Source of the DNA: Pseudomonadota bacterium
GTDB taxonomy: Bacteria > Desulfobacterota > Binatia > Binatales > Binataceae
Assembly (NCBI GenBank): GCA_021324755.1
Contig: JAJPIL010000004.1
Span: 123,516 to 187,515, forward strand
DNA: 64,000 nucleotides
Reading direction: 5' to 3'
Part shown: positions 44,598 through 53,205 of the stretch, in pieces
Position numbering within the stretch: the first letter of the stretch is position 1
Layout of the letters: the number at the start of each line of letters is the position of its first letter
Notes under the pieces: generated by a model
Database searches by the model: none
What the model saw: only the letters and a program-made list of their open reading frames with translations
Told to the model about the DNA's origin: nothing
Made by a program: the position numbers and the translations under genes

Positions 44598-45203
44598 ATG
44601 AAAAAAATCTTGACTGCTGAAGAAATCGCTCGACGGTTGCCCCCTGGCCAGTATCTTACCGAGAAATTTCCAGTTTTAACCTACGGTCCGGTTCCGCGCT
44701 TCGATCCGGCCCGTTGGGACTTCCGCGTCACCGGTCTGGTCGAAGAGCCGCTACGCCTCACCTACGAACAGTTTCGACAGCTGCCCAAAAGCGAGATGGT
44801 CGCGGATTTTCATTGCGTAACCGCCTGGTCCCGGCTCGATAACCATTGGGAGGGCGTGCGTGTCAAGGATCTGATGCGGCTCGTGCGGCTCAAGCCGCAA
44901 GCGCGCTTCGTGATCGTTCGTTGCGACGGTGACTACACCACGAACCTTCCGCTGGAAGAGTTTTTGGACGATACCGTGATGCTAGCCTACCGCCACGACG
45001 GCCAAGACCTTACGCCGGAACACGGCTTTCCACTTCGTCTGGTGGTACCCAAGCTTTACGGATGGAAAAGTGCCAAGTGGGTGCGCTGCATCGACTTCAC
45101 GGCCGAAGACGAGCGCGGCTTTTGGGAGGTCAGGGGTTATCACAATCACGCCGATCCGTGGAAAGAAGAACGGTACTCATTCCAAGAAGAACAAGACACG
45201 TAA
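44598..45203 (+). CDS. Cytoplasmic sulfite-oxidase-family molybdopterin oxidoreductase
   Basis: A 201-residue protein with the molybdopterin-binding core of the sulfite oxidase/YedY (MsrP) family. The molybdenum-ligating Cys is C73 in DFHCVTAWS, followed by the pterin-contact segments FVIVRCDGDYTTNLPLEEFL, HGFPLRLVVPKLYGWKSAKW and GYHNHADPW. There is no signal peptide or Tat motif, unlike periplasmic MsrP, and no heme or dimerisation domain and no MsrQ-like membrane partner nearby. The activity is unknown. An ATG start is preceded by GAGAGA. nth follows 13 bases later. Confidence 0.9.
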   Translation: MKKILTAEEIARRLPPGQYLTEKFPVLTYGPVPRFDPARWDFRVTGLVEEPLRLTYEQFRQLPKSEMVADFHCVTAWSRLDNHWEGVRVKDLMRLVRLKPQARFVIVRCDGDYTTNLPLEEFLDDTVMLAYRHDGQDLTPEHGFPLRLVVPKLYGWKSAKWVRCIDFTAEDERGFWEVRGYHNHADPWKEERYSFQEEQDT

Positions 45204-45216
45204 AACCGGGCGTAGC

Positions 45217-45990
45217 TTGCACGAAGCCACGGCGATCAAGCCCCAAACTACTGAAGCTTTAACCGCAAGTGGGGCAACGGTTTCTCCCCACGACAGCATT
45301 GACCTGTCCGAAAAAGCGCAGCGCGCCAGAGAAATTGCCAAAAAACTGGCCGAGCTTTACCCCGACGCTCGTATCACGCTCGATTTCAAGACGCCCTGGC
45401 AATGTCTGGCGGCGGTGATTTTATCGGCTCAATGCACTGACGAGCGGGTAAACCGCGTCACGCCCGAGCTCTTTAGGCGTTATCCCGATGCCGTATCGAC
45501 CGCTCGCGCCAAGCCCGCAGCGCTCGAACGGATAATTCACAGCCTGGGTTTTTATCGGCAGAAGGCCAAAGCTCTTATACAAGCAGCCACCGCCATCGTC
45601 GAGCGCTTCGGCGGCGAGGTACCCTCCACGATGGAAGAACTACTCACTTTGACCGGTGTCGGCCGCAAGACCGCCAACGTCGTTCTGGGCCACGTCTTCG
45701 GCAAACCCGCTATCGCGGTAGACACCCATGTGCTTAGGGTCGCCTACCGCTTGGGTCTTACGACCGAGCGAGATCCCAAGAAAACCGAGGCGACCTTAGC
45801 TCAACTTTTACCGGAAAGTGAATGGACCGCCTTTTCGATGCGTCTTATCTTGCACGGGCGCAAGGTTTGTCATGCAAGACGCCCGAGATGCGCTGCTTGC
45901 GGCTTGCTCACTTTGTGCGCGAGGCAGGGCCTGCCACCGCTGCCAAGCCAAGAGAAGAAACGATGCGAGCAAACGGGCAACCACCGTTGA
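45217..45990 (+). CDS. nth: Endonuclease III
   Basis: Base-excision repair glycosylase/AP lyase for oxidised pyrimidines, about 257 residues. The helix-hairpin-helix with the catalytic Lys is LTGVGRKTANVVLG and the catalytic Asp is in AVDTHVLRVA. The C-terminal 4Fe-4S cluster pattern Cx6Cx2Cx5C is intact (CHARRPRCAACGLLTLC). The frame is open well upstream inside the molybdopterin gene; I place the start at TTG 45217, just after that gene and near a GGG. The N-terminus to about residue 30 is poorly conserved, so the exact start is uncertain. Confidence 0.92.
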   Translation: MHEATAIKPQTTEALTASGATVSPHDSIDLSEKAQRAREIAKKLAELYPDARITLDFKTPWQCLAAVILSAQCTDERVNRVTPELFRRYPDAVSTARAKPAALERIIHSLGFYRQKAKALIQAATAIVERFGGEVPSTMEELLTLTGVGRKTANVVLGHVFGKPAIAVDTHVLRVAYRLGLTTERDPKKTEATLAQLLPESEWTAFSMRLILHGRKVCHARRPRCAACGLLTLCARQGLPPLPSQEKKRCEQTGNHR

Positions 45991-46202
45991 TATCAAGCTT
46001 GCGTTATTTTTGGTCGCGCACCTTCATTTAAGCCCCGGCGCGCAACCTGTGCATATTTTGCTCCAAGGCTTAGGTCGCAAGCTTGTGAATCGTACGGCGG
46101 ATCGCTTTAGCGGAACTTGTGTGATAAACGTTAAAGGATATAAAGTTTACCCCTAGGATATTGCCCTCTTAGCGAATTCTCTCCGAGCGGCGAGGTGCAG
46201 CC

Positions 46203-46745
46203 GTGAAACTTCGGGTCGAGGACATAACGGAGGAGGTAAAGTACCTGGCTTTTAGCGAGCCTGAGGAGGAAGTCAACCACCTCTTGAGGCAAGGGCCGGT
46301 GTGCGACTATCAACTGGAAGGGCCCGTAGCCGTCGAGCTCTCTTACTACCGCTGCGGAACAGAACTTATCTTTCAAGGCGCGCTCAGTGCTTCAGCGCTC
46401 GGCGTTTGCGGCCGCTGTGCCGAGTCTTATCAAGCAGTGAACTATCGGGAGTTTAGATTTGTTTTCGCGCCTGCGCCAGCTTCCTCCAGCCTGGAAGCCG
46501 ATGCAAGCGGCGAAGATCTCGAACTTACGTACTACAATGGCGACACAGTAGACTTGTCGCCGCTGCTACGCGAGCAGGTTATACTTTCTTTGCCGATTCG
46601 CCCGCTTTGCGAAGAAAATTGTCGAGGACTTTGCGCCGGCTGCGGCGCCAATCTGAATCGCGAGACTTGCCGATGCGCCGCGCCGAGCGGCGACCCAAGA
46701 CTTGAGAGTTTACGCAATCTGACTCGAATTCGTTTAAGGAGCTGA
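46203..46745 (+). CDS. yceD: YceD/DUF177 family protein
   Basis: A 180-residue member of the DUF177 family, encoded directly upstream of rpmF in most bacteria and implicated in 23S rRNA accumulation. The conserved cysteine pattern is present: CGRCAESY in the middle, and the C-terminal PLCEENCRGLCAGCGANLN with CRC downstream, probably metal-binding. GTG start with GAGG 7 bases upstream. The family name is certain; the biochemical role is not. Confidence 0.92.
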   Translation: MKLRVEDITEEVKYLAFSEPEEEVNHLLRQGPVCDYQLEGPVAVELSYYRCGTELIFQGALSASALGVCGRCAESYQAVNYREFRFVFAPAPASSSLEADASGEDLELTYYNGDTVDLSPLLREQVILSLPIRPLCEENCRGLCAGCGANLNRETCRCAAPSGDPRLESLRNLTRIRLRS

Positions 46746-46768
46746 AATTAAACAAGAGGCGAAGTGCG

Positions 46769-46948
46769 ATGGCGGTACCGAAACGTCGAACTTCAAGGTC
46801 CAAGCGTAACAAAAGGCGCTCTCACGACGCGCTCACCCCAGTCAATGTTGTCGAGTGCCCCCAGTGTGGCGAGTCAACGCTGCCGCATCGGGTTTGTCGG
46901 CGTTGCGGTTCGTACCGCGGTCGCCAGCTGGTCGAGGTTAACGAGTAG
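46769..46948 (+). CDS. rpmF: Ribosomal protein bL32
   Basis: A 59-residue large-subunit ribosomal protein, too short for many gene finders. The basic N-terminus MAVPKRRTSRSKRNKRRSHD is diagnostic. It is the zinc-binding form, with CPQC at residues 30-33 and CRRC at 43-46. AGAGG lies about 9 bases before the ATG. It sits in the conserved order yceD-rpmF-plsX, and the reading frame ends in TAG at 46946-46948. Confidence 0.97.
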   Translation: MAVPKRRTSRSKRNKRRSHDALTPVNVVECPQCGESTLPHRVCRRCGSYRGRQLVEVNE

Positions 46949-46993
46949 CTTCCCGCTTAAGATTAAAAACACGGCCTTACGTACAAAACCACG

Positions 46994-48364
46994 GTGAAGA
47001 TAGCGCTCGACGCAATGGGTGGCGATTTCGCGCCGCGCGCCACGGTTGAAGGCGCGGTGATGGCGGCGCGCGAGCTGGGGCTTGAGGTCGTCTTGGTCGG
47101 CGACCAGGAGAAAATCGAGCGCGAGCTCAAGGATTACGACACGGCCGGGCTTAAACTTTCGGTAGCGCACGCATCGCAAGTTGTCGAGATGGGCGACTCT
47201 CCGGTGGAGTCGCTGCTGACCAAGCCAGATTCCTCGATCCACCGCTGCTTTGACCTTTACAAGGCGGGACAAGTCGACGCGGTGGTGAGCGCAGGAAACT
47301 CGGGCGCCGTGATGGCCGCCGGGATGGCGATTCTGGGTACTTTGCCCGGCGTAGAGCGCCCCGCGATTGCCTCGGCCGTCCCCAGTGGGGACAGTTTTGT
47401 GCTGCTTCTTGACGCTGGCGCCAACGTCGAGGTCAAGCCACACCATCTCGCGCAGTTCGCGGCGATGGGAAGCGCGTACTGGCGTTATGTCGCTAACGTC
47501 ACAAACCCGAGAGTGGGAATCCTATCCAACGGCGAAGAAGACTCAAAGGGAACCGAACTTACACGGGCGGCCGCAGCGATTTTGCGCCAGATGGATCGGC
47601 ATATCAATTACGTCGGTTACGTCGAGGGGCGCGATATAAACCATTTTAAGGCGGACGTTATCGTAACCGACGGCTTTACTGGCAACGTCGCCCTCAAGAC
47701 CATGGAAGGATTCGCCGAATTCGCCGTGGCAAACGTGCGCGCGCTTTTTGGCGACTCGATCCGAGGGCGTATCGCGTACCTGCTCATACGTAGGCAGTTT
47801 GCGAAAATGCGCAGGGCGCTCGATAAGTCCGAATATGGCGGAGCGCCGCTTCTGGGAATATCGGGCGTGGCATTCGTGGCGCACGGCTCGTCGAATGCGC
47901 GCGCGATTCGCAACGCCCTTCGAGTTGCAGCAAACGAAAGCGTCGTAAAACAAGTAAATCAGGAAATCATGCGCTTGATTCAGGAAATCCCGAGCGACTT
48001 TCGCGCAAAAGCCCCAGCCAAAGGATTCAAGTCGCTGTTTAGCCGGATGCGCGAGCGATTGCATCGCCATCCCAGATCGGATGGCCACAAAACCGGAGAA
48101 CTCACGCCACCCCACGCGCACGAGCCAACTACTGTCGCTTCGGCTACGGGCAACGACCCTGCCCATTCACCTCAAAACCAGCAACATTCGGCATCTGAAC
48201 TTTTCGACTCCCAAAGCCTCAATCACAAGGGCCAGGGTCAAACTGTTTCGAGCAAGGCGCATGGCAAGTCCCAGCTTGACGACCAAATGCACTCTCCAGG
48301 TAAGGACATCACTGAGCGTAAAGAGAAGCCTGAACAGAGAGAACGCGCCCCCGAGCGTTCGTAG
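46994..48364 (+). CDS. plsX: Phosphate acyltransferase PlsX with long hydrophilic C-terminal tail
   Basis: Makes acyl-phosphate from acyl-ACP for phospholipid synthesis, a peripheral membrane enzyme. The catalytic body (residues 1 to about 345) has KIALDAMGGDFAPRATVEGA, VSAGNSGAVMAAGM, GILSNGEEDSKGTEL and VTDGFTGNVALKTMEG. After this, about 110 residues form a tail rich in Gln, Ser, His, Lys and Glu (for example SPQNQQHSASELFDSQSLN), probably disordered. Most PlsX proteins are 330-350 residues, so the tail is unusual. GTG start 46 bases after rpmF. The next gene is fabD, with no fabH between. Confidence 0.94.
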   Translation: MKIALDAMGGDFAPRATVEGAVMAARELGLEVVLVGDQEKIERELKDYDTAGLKLSVAHASQVVEMGDSPVESLLTKPDSSIHRCFDLYKAGQVDAVVSAGNSGAVMAAGMAILGTLPGVERPAIASAVPSGDSFVLLLDAGANVEVKPHHLAQFAAMGSAYWRYVANVTNPRVGILSNGEEDSKGTELTRAAAAILRQMDRHINYVGYVEGRDINHFKADVIVTDGFTGNVALKTMEGFAEFAVANVRALFGDSIRGRIAYLLIRRQFAKMRRALDKSEYGGAPLLGISGVAFVAHGSSNARAIRNALRVAANESVVKQVNQEIMRLIQEIPSDFRAKAPAKGFKSLFSRMRERLHRHPRSDGHKTGELTPPHAHEPTTVASATGNDPAHSPQNQQHSASELFDSQSLNHKGQGQTVSSKAHGKSQLDDQMHSPGKDITERKEKPEQRERAPERS

Positions 48365-48585
48365 GAAATCCTAGGGAAAGTCTAGCGTAGAGCGATAGGC
48401 TGAGCTCGTTTCAGCAAATGCGCGACAGGTGGTAAAAAGGGTCCTAAGGTAGCACTTCCAATGGTTGTCGATAGCCGTCGTCGCCTTCCAATGCGGTCCG
48501 TCGGTTAACTCCAACCCGCCAACTTTTCATCTCTGTTTGAGTTATTTTGTTCGAAGAAATTGTTTTTAGAGGCTCACTTTGATCG

Positions 48586-49560
48586 ATGGAGTTTGAAACC
48601 GTGAACGAAAAAGCACACGGACTTGCGCGGGTAGCGTTACTTTTCCCAGGCCAAGGTTCGCAACGAGTAGGAATGGGGCAAGAATTGGCCGCAAACTTTC
48701 GCGTCGCCAAAGAAGTCTTTGAATTGGCCGACGAGACGCTTGGTTTTTTCCTCTCGCGCCTGTGCTTTGAAGGACCAGAAGAGGAGTTACGCCTGACCGC
48801 AAACACCCAACCGGCGCTATTGACTACGTCGATCGCAGCTCTGCGCGTCCTAGAGACCGAACTTGGAATTGAACCCGAAATGGCAGCAGGCCACAGCCTT
48901 GGAGAATACAGCGCCTTGGTGGCGGCTGGCGCTATAGACTTCGCACAAGCGCTCAAGGCAGTTCGTGCCCGAGGGCATTATATGCAGCAAGCCGCGCCAC
49001 CTGGGTCTGGTACGATGGCGGCAATAATTGGGCTTGAACTGGCAAAGGTAGCTGAGATATGCCAAGCGGTTTCGACCGACGGTCAACTCGTGACCCCTGC
49101 CAACCTCAATGCGCCGGGCCAGATCGTAATAGCTGGACACACTGCTGCCGTGCGACGGGCGCTCGAACAAGCCAAGGCTCAAGGCGCGCGAATGTCGGTC
49201 GAACTTAACGTAAGCGCCCCGTTCCATTGTCCTTTGATGGCGCCGGCAAAAGAGGCTATGGCACCGGTGCTCGAGCAACTTACCGTGCGCCCGCTCAAAT
49301 TCGGTGTGATCGCGAACGTGACGGCCCAGATAAATCGCGATCCGCAGCGCGTCGTCCCCTTGCTACTCGAACAAATCACCGCCCCGGTACGATGGGAAGA
49401 GTCGATGCGGCTTTTGGCGAACAGCGGAGTTACGCTCGCTATCGAAGTTGGAAGCGGCAAAGTGTTGTGCGGATTGATGCGCAGGATTGACAAAAACGTT
49501 AAAGCTATAGCATTTGAAGACCTTGAATCGCTCAAAACTGTCAGGCAGGCTTTTGGCTAA
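48586..49560 (+). CDS. fabD: Malonyl-CoA:ACP transacylase
   Basis: Transfers malonyl from CoA to acyl carrier protein for fatty acid elongation. The 324-residue enzyme has LLFPGQGSQRVGMG, the nucleophile GHSLGEYSA (S104), the Arg region VRARGHYMQQA and the catalytic His in SAPFHCPLM. It starts at ATG 48586; a GTG at 48601 is an alternative and would trim a non-conserved leader. It lies between plsX and acpP, where fabH and fabG would usually also be found. Confidence 0.96.
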   Translation: MEFETVNEKAHGLARVALLFPGQGSQRVGMGQELAANFRVAKEVFELADETLGFFLSRLCFEGPEEELRLTANTQPALLTTSIAALRVLETELGIEPEMAAGHSLGEYSALVAAGAIDFAQALKAVRARGHYMQQAAPPGSGTMAAIIGLELAKVAEICQAVSTDGQLVTPANLNAPGQIVIAGHTAAVRRALEQAKAQGARMSVELNVSAPFHCPLMAPAKEAMAPVLEQLTVRPLKFGVIANVTAQINRDPQRVVPLLLEQITAPVRWEESMRLLANSGVTLAIEVGSGKVLCGLMRRIDKNVKAIAFEDLESLKTVRQAFG

Positions 49561-49648
49561 ACTAAATTGAGCATTCGGTTAAACAAGAGCTTGACCATGG
49601 TCAAGCCAATTTAGATCAAATCCAAATAGGTATCGGAAGGAATTGAGT

Positions 49649-49888
49649 ATGGCTTCGGACGTCAGCACCAGAGTTCGTGAGATTATCAGTGAACGACTCG
49701 GCGTTTCACCGGACCAAGTTACGCCCGACGCTTCTTTCATCGAGGACTTGGGCGCTGACTCGCTCGATATCGTCGAGTTAGTAATGGCCTTGGAAGAAGA
49801 GTACGGGATGGAAATATCTGATGAGGAAGCGGAGAAGATCCGCACGGTCAAAGACGTCGTGGACTATATAGAATCGCATAAAAGCTGA
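49649..49888 (+). CDS. acpP: Acyl carrier protein
   Basis: A 79-residue acidic four-helix carrier that holds growing acyl chains on 4'-phosphopantetheine. The attachment Ser is in [16 protein letters not shown]. Other conserved segments are [15 protein letters not shown] and [22 protein letters not shown] 49649 is chosen because GGAAGG lies 8 bases upstream; a TTG at 49643 is in frame but less likely. No fabF follows. Confidence 0.97.
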   Translation: MASDVSTRVREIISERLGVSPDQVTPDASFIEDLGADSLDIVELVMALEEEYGMEISDEEAEKIRTVKDVVDYIESHKS

Positions 49889-50157
49889 CCTTTTGATGAG
49901 GAGAGCGAGTAAAAATCCCTTAGTCAGTTTGCCATCCTTAGGCTGGCTCATCGGCCGGTGCGCTCTTCTCGCAAACCACCCAAAAGTGAACTCCCACCAT
50001 ATGAACCGGACTCGAGCGAGCGTCCAAACGAGACTGCCTTCTGGCGGTATCCGAACGATGCTTCCAGCTCTTTCCTCCTCAGGCGCTCGCCGGCAGTGCC
50101 TTAGCTCAAAGAGCTTGCTTATCGCTTCCGGTCGAAGCGAGACTTTGCGCCCCAACG

Positions 50158-50673
50158 ATGCGTTGCCCTTTTTGCCATAGCTACGGCAACCGAGTGATCG
50201 ACTCGCGTGTCGCTCGCGACGGAGCCGCGATCAGACGCAGGCGCGTATGCAACGCTTGTGAGCGACGTTTCACCACCTATGAGCGAGTCGAAGAGTTCGT
50301 CCCGATGATCATCAAAAAGGACAACCGACGGGAACCTTACGACCGCGCTAAGCTCGTCGCTGGGATGCGCAAAGCGTTCGAGAAACGTCCTGTATCGATC
50401 GAAACGATCGAAGCGATCGCCGACCGTATCGAGCGGGCTCTGCTAGAGAAAGGAGCACAGGAGGTTCCTTCCTCGTTCATCGGTAGCGCCGTGATGGACG
50501 CTTTGCGCGAGATCGACCAGGTGGCCTACGTTCGTTTTGCCTCGGTTTATCGCTCCTTCAAAGACATCGACGAGTTCATGCATGAGGTTGAAGAACTGAT
50601 TAACCGGCGCAAGAAAAGCGAGCCCTCGGGCGAAGCTCATCCGGGCAACAAAAAAAGCGACGCCGTCCATTGA
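50158..50673 (+). CDS. nrdR: Transcriptional repressor NrdR
   Basis: Represses ribonucleotide reductase genes when bound to dATP/ATP. The N-terminal zinc ribbon has Cys at 3, 6, 31 and 34 (MRCPFC and VCNAC), followed by [10 protein letters not shown] and the ATP-cone domain ([34 protein letters not shown]). It is 171 residues with a short Lys/Ser-rich tail. The TGA overlaps the ribD start, in the conserved nrdR-ribD order. I saw no clear NrdR box inside the window. Confidence 0.97.
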   Translation: MRCPFCHSYGNRVIDSRVARDGAAIRRRRVCNACERRFTTYERVEEFVPMIIKKDNRREPYDRAKLVAGMRKAFEKRPVSIETIEAIADRIERALLEKGAQEVPSSFIGSAVMDALREIDQVAYVRFASVYRSFKDIDEFMHEVEELINRRKKSEPSGEAHPGNKKSDAVH

Positions 50674-51791
50674 TGGCGACGGTCAGGCGTTTTCGGCTTA
50701 CGGCGCGGGACGAGGAGATGATGCGTCGCGCGATCCAGCTTGCGCGCCAAAACCTTGGCCGCACCTCGCCGAATCCGTCAGTTGGATGCGTCATCGCAGA
50801 CGACAGCGGAATCGTCGCCGAAGCGGTCACCGCTCCTGGCGGCAGGCCTCACGCGGAGACCTTGGCGCTGGCCGCCGCAGGCTCGAGAGCACGGGGTGCA
50901 ACCGTTTATTTGACGCTCGAACCCTGCGCCCACCACGGCAAGACGCCGCCGTGTGCTGACGCTTTGGTGAAGGCCGGAGTCAAACGCGTGGTGGTCGGCT
51001 GTATCGACCCTTACCCGCCCGTACGCGGGCGCGGCTTGCGACGCTTAAGACAGGCAGGAGTAGAGGTAGTTGTCGGCGGGCTAGAAGACGAATGCAAAAG
51101 GGTAAACGAAGGATTTATTACTCGGGTAACGAAGGGACGACCCTTCATTCTTTTGAAGTTAGCGATGACGCTCGACGGTAAAATCGCTTCTTGCACCGGC
51201 GACTCTCGATGGGTCAGCTCGCCAAAGTCGCGCGAGCTCGTCCATCAGTGGCGCAACGAGTACGACGCTGTTATGGTCGGCACCAACACGGTTTTGCACG
51301 ACGATCCGCGCCTTACGTGCCGCATCCCCGGAGGTCGCGATCCGCTCCGGGTGATCTTAGACACTAACCTTCGTACCTCACCGCAAGCTCGCGTATTCAC
51401 CCAACCGTCGAAAGCTTCCACGCTCTTAGTCACGAGCAAGCGTAATCGTGACTTGGCTCGACGGCGCTACGGCTCTGCCAGGGTCGAAATAATCGGTGCT
51501 CCAACGCGTCGGGGTCAAATCGCACTTGGACCTTTGATGAAACTTCTTGCCGAACGCGGAATCTGCAAGCTACTTATTGAAGGCGGCGCTCACCTCGCCG
51601 GTTCGGCACTTGCCGAAGGTATAGTGGACCGTGTGGCCTTCTTCGTAGCCCCTAAAATTCTGGGAAGTGGGCTTAGCGCTGTGGAGGGACTATCGCGTAG
51701 GACCATGCGCCAAGCAATAAAGCTGGCCAATCTACGCGTAAGTGAGCTTGGTCAAGATTGGTTGTTCGAAGGCGAACCTGTTGTGCGGTAA
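50673..51791 (+). CDS. ribD: Bifunctional riboflavin biosynthesis deaminase/reductase
   Basis: Second and third steps of riboflavin synthesis from GTP: pyrimidine deamination and ribose side-chain reduction. The deaminase domain has the zinc motifs HAETLAL and PCAHHGKTPPCADAL. The reductase domain starts at LLKLAMTLDGKIA, with GDSRWVSS, VMVGTNTVLHDDPRLTCR and LLIEGGAHLAGSALAEG. At about 372 residues its length is normal. ATG 50673 overlaps the nrdR stop. An 81-base gap precedes ribBA; ribE, often found here, is absent. Confidence 0.95.
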   Translation: MATVRRFRLTARDEEMMRRAIQLARQNLGRTSPNPSVGCVIADDSGIVAEAVTAPGGRPHAETLALAAAGSRARGATVYLTLEPCAHHGKTPPCADALVKAGVKRVVVGCIDPYPPVRGRGLRRLRQAGVEVVVGGLEDECKRVNEGFITRVTKGRPFILLKLAMTLDGKIASCTGDSRWVSSPKSRELVHQWRNEYDAVMVGTNTVLHDDPRLTCRIPGGRDPLRVILDTNLRTSPQARVFTQPSKASTLLVTSKRNRDLARRRYGSARVEIIGAPTRRGQIALGPLMKLLAERGICKLLIEGGAHLAGSALAEGIVDRVAFFVAPKILGSGLSAVEGLSRRTMRQAIKLANLRVSELGQDWLFEGEPVVR

Positions 51792-51890
51792 TCGAAAATT
51801 TGCTGCTCAGGGGGGAGAAATCGGCGGCCTAAACGCGTTGGTTGGCGGCCGTCAGTCGTAGACGCTAAAATTTTGGCGAGGGGGAGGCAA

Positions 51891-53120
51891 GTGAGTAGAA
51901 AAATGATGACGCGCCGCTCGTTCGAGGCAACCTTGGCCCACCTGCGCGAGGGTGGAATGGTAGTGCTCGCACTCGGTATGACCGAGCCGTACGCCGAGGG
52001 CGAACTAGTGATGGCTGCCGAAAAGGCGACGCCCGAGCACGTGGCATTTATGGTGCGCTGGGCGCGCGGAATCGTGTGTGCGGCGCTCAGCGAAAAGCGA
52101 TTTCGCGAGCTCGCAATTCCGCTGCTGCCTACCAAGGGTGCCGACTTTTACGCCGACGTCGTGGGAGCCTCGGTCGAAGCACGCTTCGGAGTGACTACAG
52201 GAATTTCCGCAGCTGATCGAGCGCACACCCTGCAGACGCTGGCCTCTGAGAGCTCCGGGCCTCACGATCTAACCATGCCCGGGCATATCCCACCGCTTAT
52301 GGCTTTGGAGGGCGGTGTGCTGGCCAAACCCGGACGAGCGGAAGCTGCGCTCGATCTCGTGAGAAGCGCCGGGATGCGCCCCTGCGCCGCGCTGTGCACG
52401 ATTTTGCGCCCCGATGGCGAGGCTGCAAGAGGCAGCGAGCTTGAAAATTTTGCCGAAACTCACGGCCTGCCCCTGGTCACGGCGCGCGACATCATGTCCT
52501 TCAGGCTAAGGCAAGAGATGGTCGTGCAGCGCGTCAAAGAGGTCCCGTTTGCGACTCCTCATGGCGAGCTCAGAGCAATCGTTTTCCGCAACGTCGTTGA
52601 CGGAAGCGAACACTTAGCACTGATCCATGGCGAAGTCGGAGCTGGGCGTCCTGCGCTCGTCCGGCTTCATTCGGAATGCTTGACCGGCGACGTGTTCGGC
52701 TCGCTTCGATGCGATTGCGGTGCCCAGCTCTCCAAGGCTTTAAAGGCAATCCTACAGGCTGACTCCGGGGTTGTCGTGTACCTCCATCAAGAAGGGCGAG
52801 GAATCGGCCTGGGGAATAAACTGCGAGCCTACGCCTTGCAAGACCAGGGCTTGGACACCGTCGAGGCTAATCTCGAGCTTGGCTTTGCAGAAGACTTGCG
52901 CGATTATGGAATCGGCGCCCAAATTCTGCGCGACTTAGAAATTGGCGAGGTCCGGCTCCTGACCAATAACCCACGCAAAGTGGCTGGCCTTCGCTCGTAT
53001 GGGCTTCGCGTGGTTCGGGTGCCTCTAGAGGTCAAACCAGATCCGAATAACATAAATTATTTGAGAGCCAAAAAAGAAAAGCTTGGACATCTTCTCCAGC
53101 TCGTCGACTCTGTCGACTGA
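51891..53120 (+). CDS. ribBA: RibBA-type protein: intact GTP cyclohydrolase II, degenerate DHBP synthase domain
   Basis: Two domains, about 409 residues from GTG 51891 (GGGAGG just upstream). The C-terminal RibA half looks active: zinc cysteines C263, C274, C276 (HSECLTGDVFG, LRCDCGAQL) and HQEGRGIGLGNKLRAYALQ. The N-terminal RibB half keeps the fold (EGELVMAAEKATPE, TTGISAADRAHTL) but lost its active site. The metal/catalytic DREN(E)GD loop reads TEPYAEGE, so Arg-Glu became P33-Y34. The metal His of GHTEA is R149 (GRAEA). The catalytic Glu of the CEI motif is T170 (LCTI). DHBP synthesis is therefore probably lost. ribE and ribH are not adjacent. Confidence 0.92.
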   Translation: MSRKMMTRRSFEATLAHLREGGMVVLALGMTEPYAEGELVMAAEKATPEHVAFMVRWARGIVCAALSEKRFRELAIPLLPTKGADFYADVVGASVEARFGVTTGISAADRAHTLQTLASESSGPHDLTMPGHIPPLMALEGGVLAKPGRAEAALDLVRSAGMRPCAALCTILRPDGEAARGSELENFAETHGLPLVTARDIMSFRLRQEMVVQRVKEVPFATPHGELRAIVFRNVVDGSEHLALIHGEVGAGRPALVRLHSECLTGDVFGSLRCDCGAQLSKALKAILQADSGVVVYLHQEGRGIGLGNKLRAYALQDQGLDTVEANLELGFAEDLRDYGIGAQILRDLEIGEVRLLTNNPRKVAGLRSYGLRVVRVPLEVKPDPNNINYLRAKKEKLGHLLQLVDSVD

Positions 53121-53205
53121 AGACTCGACTAGCCCTTGCCGAGGGTCTGCAAATACTGTGTAACGTAGGGCAACCTTCATCCGGACTATGAGGCTTTAGA
53201 TTCGC

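Noticed and set aside
49893..50180. 95-codon frame between acpP and nrdR
   Set aside because: It starts with ATG near a purine run but overlaps the nrdR start, is rich in Arg/Ser/Leu without a pattern, and shows no similarity to fabF or any gene expected there.
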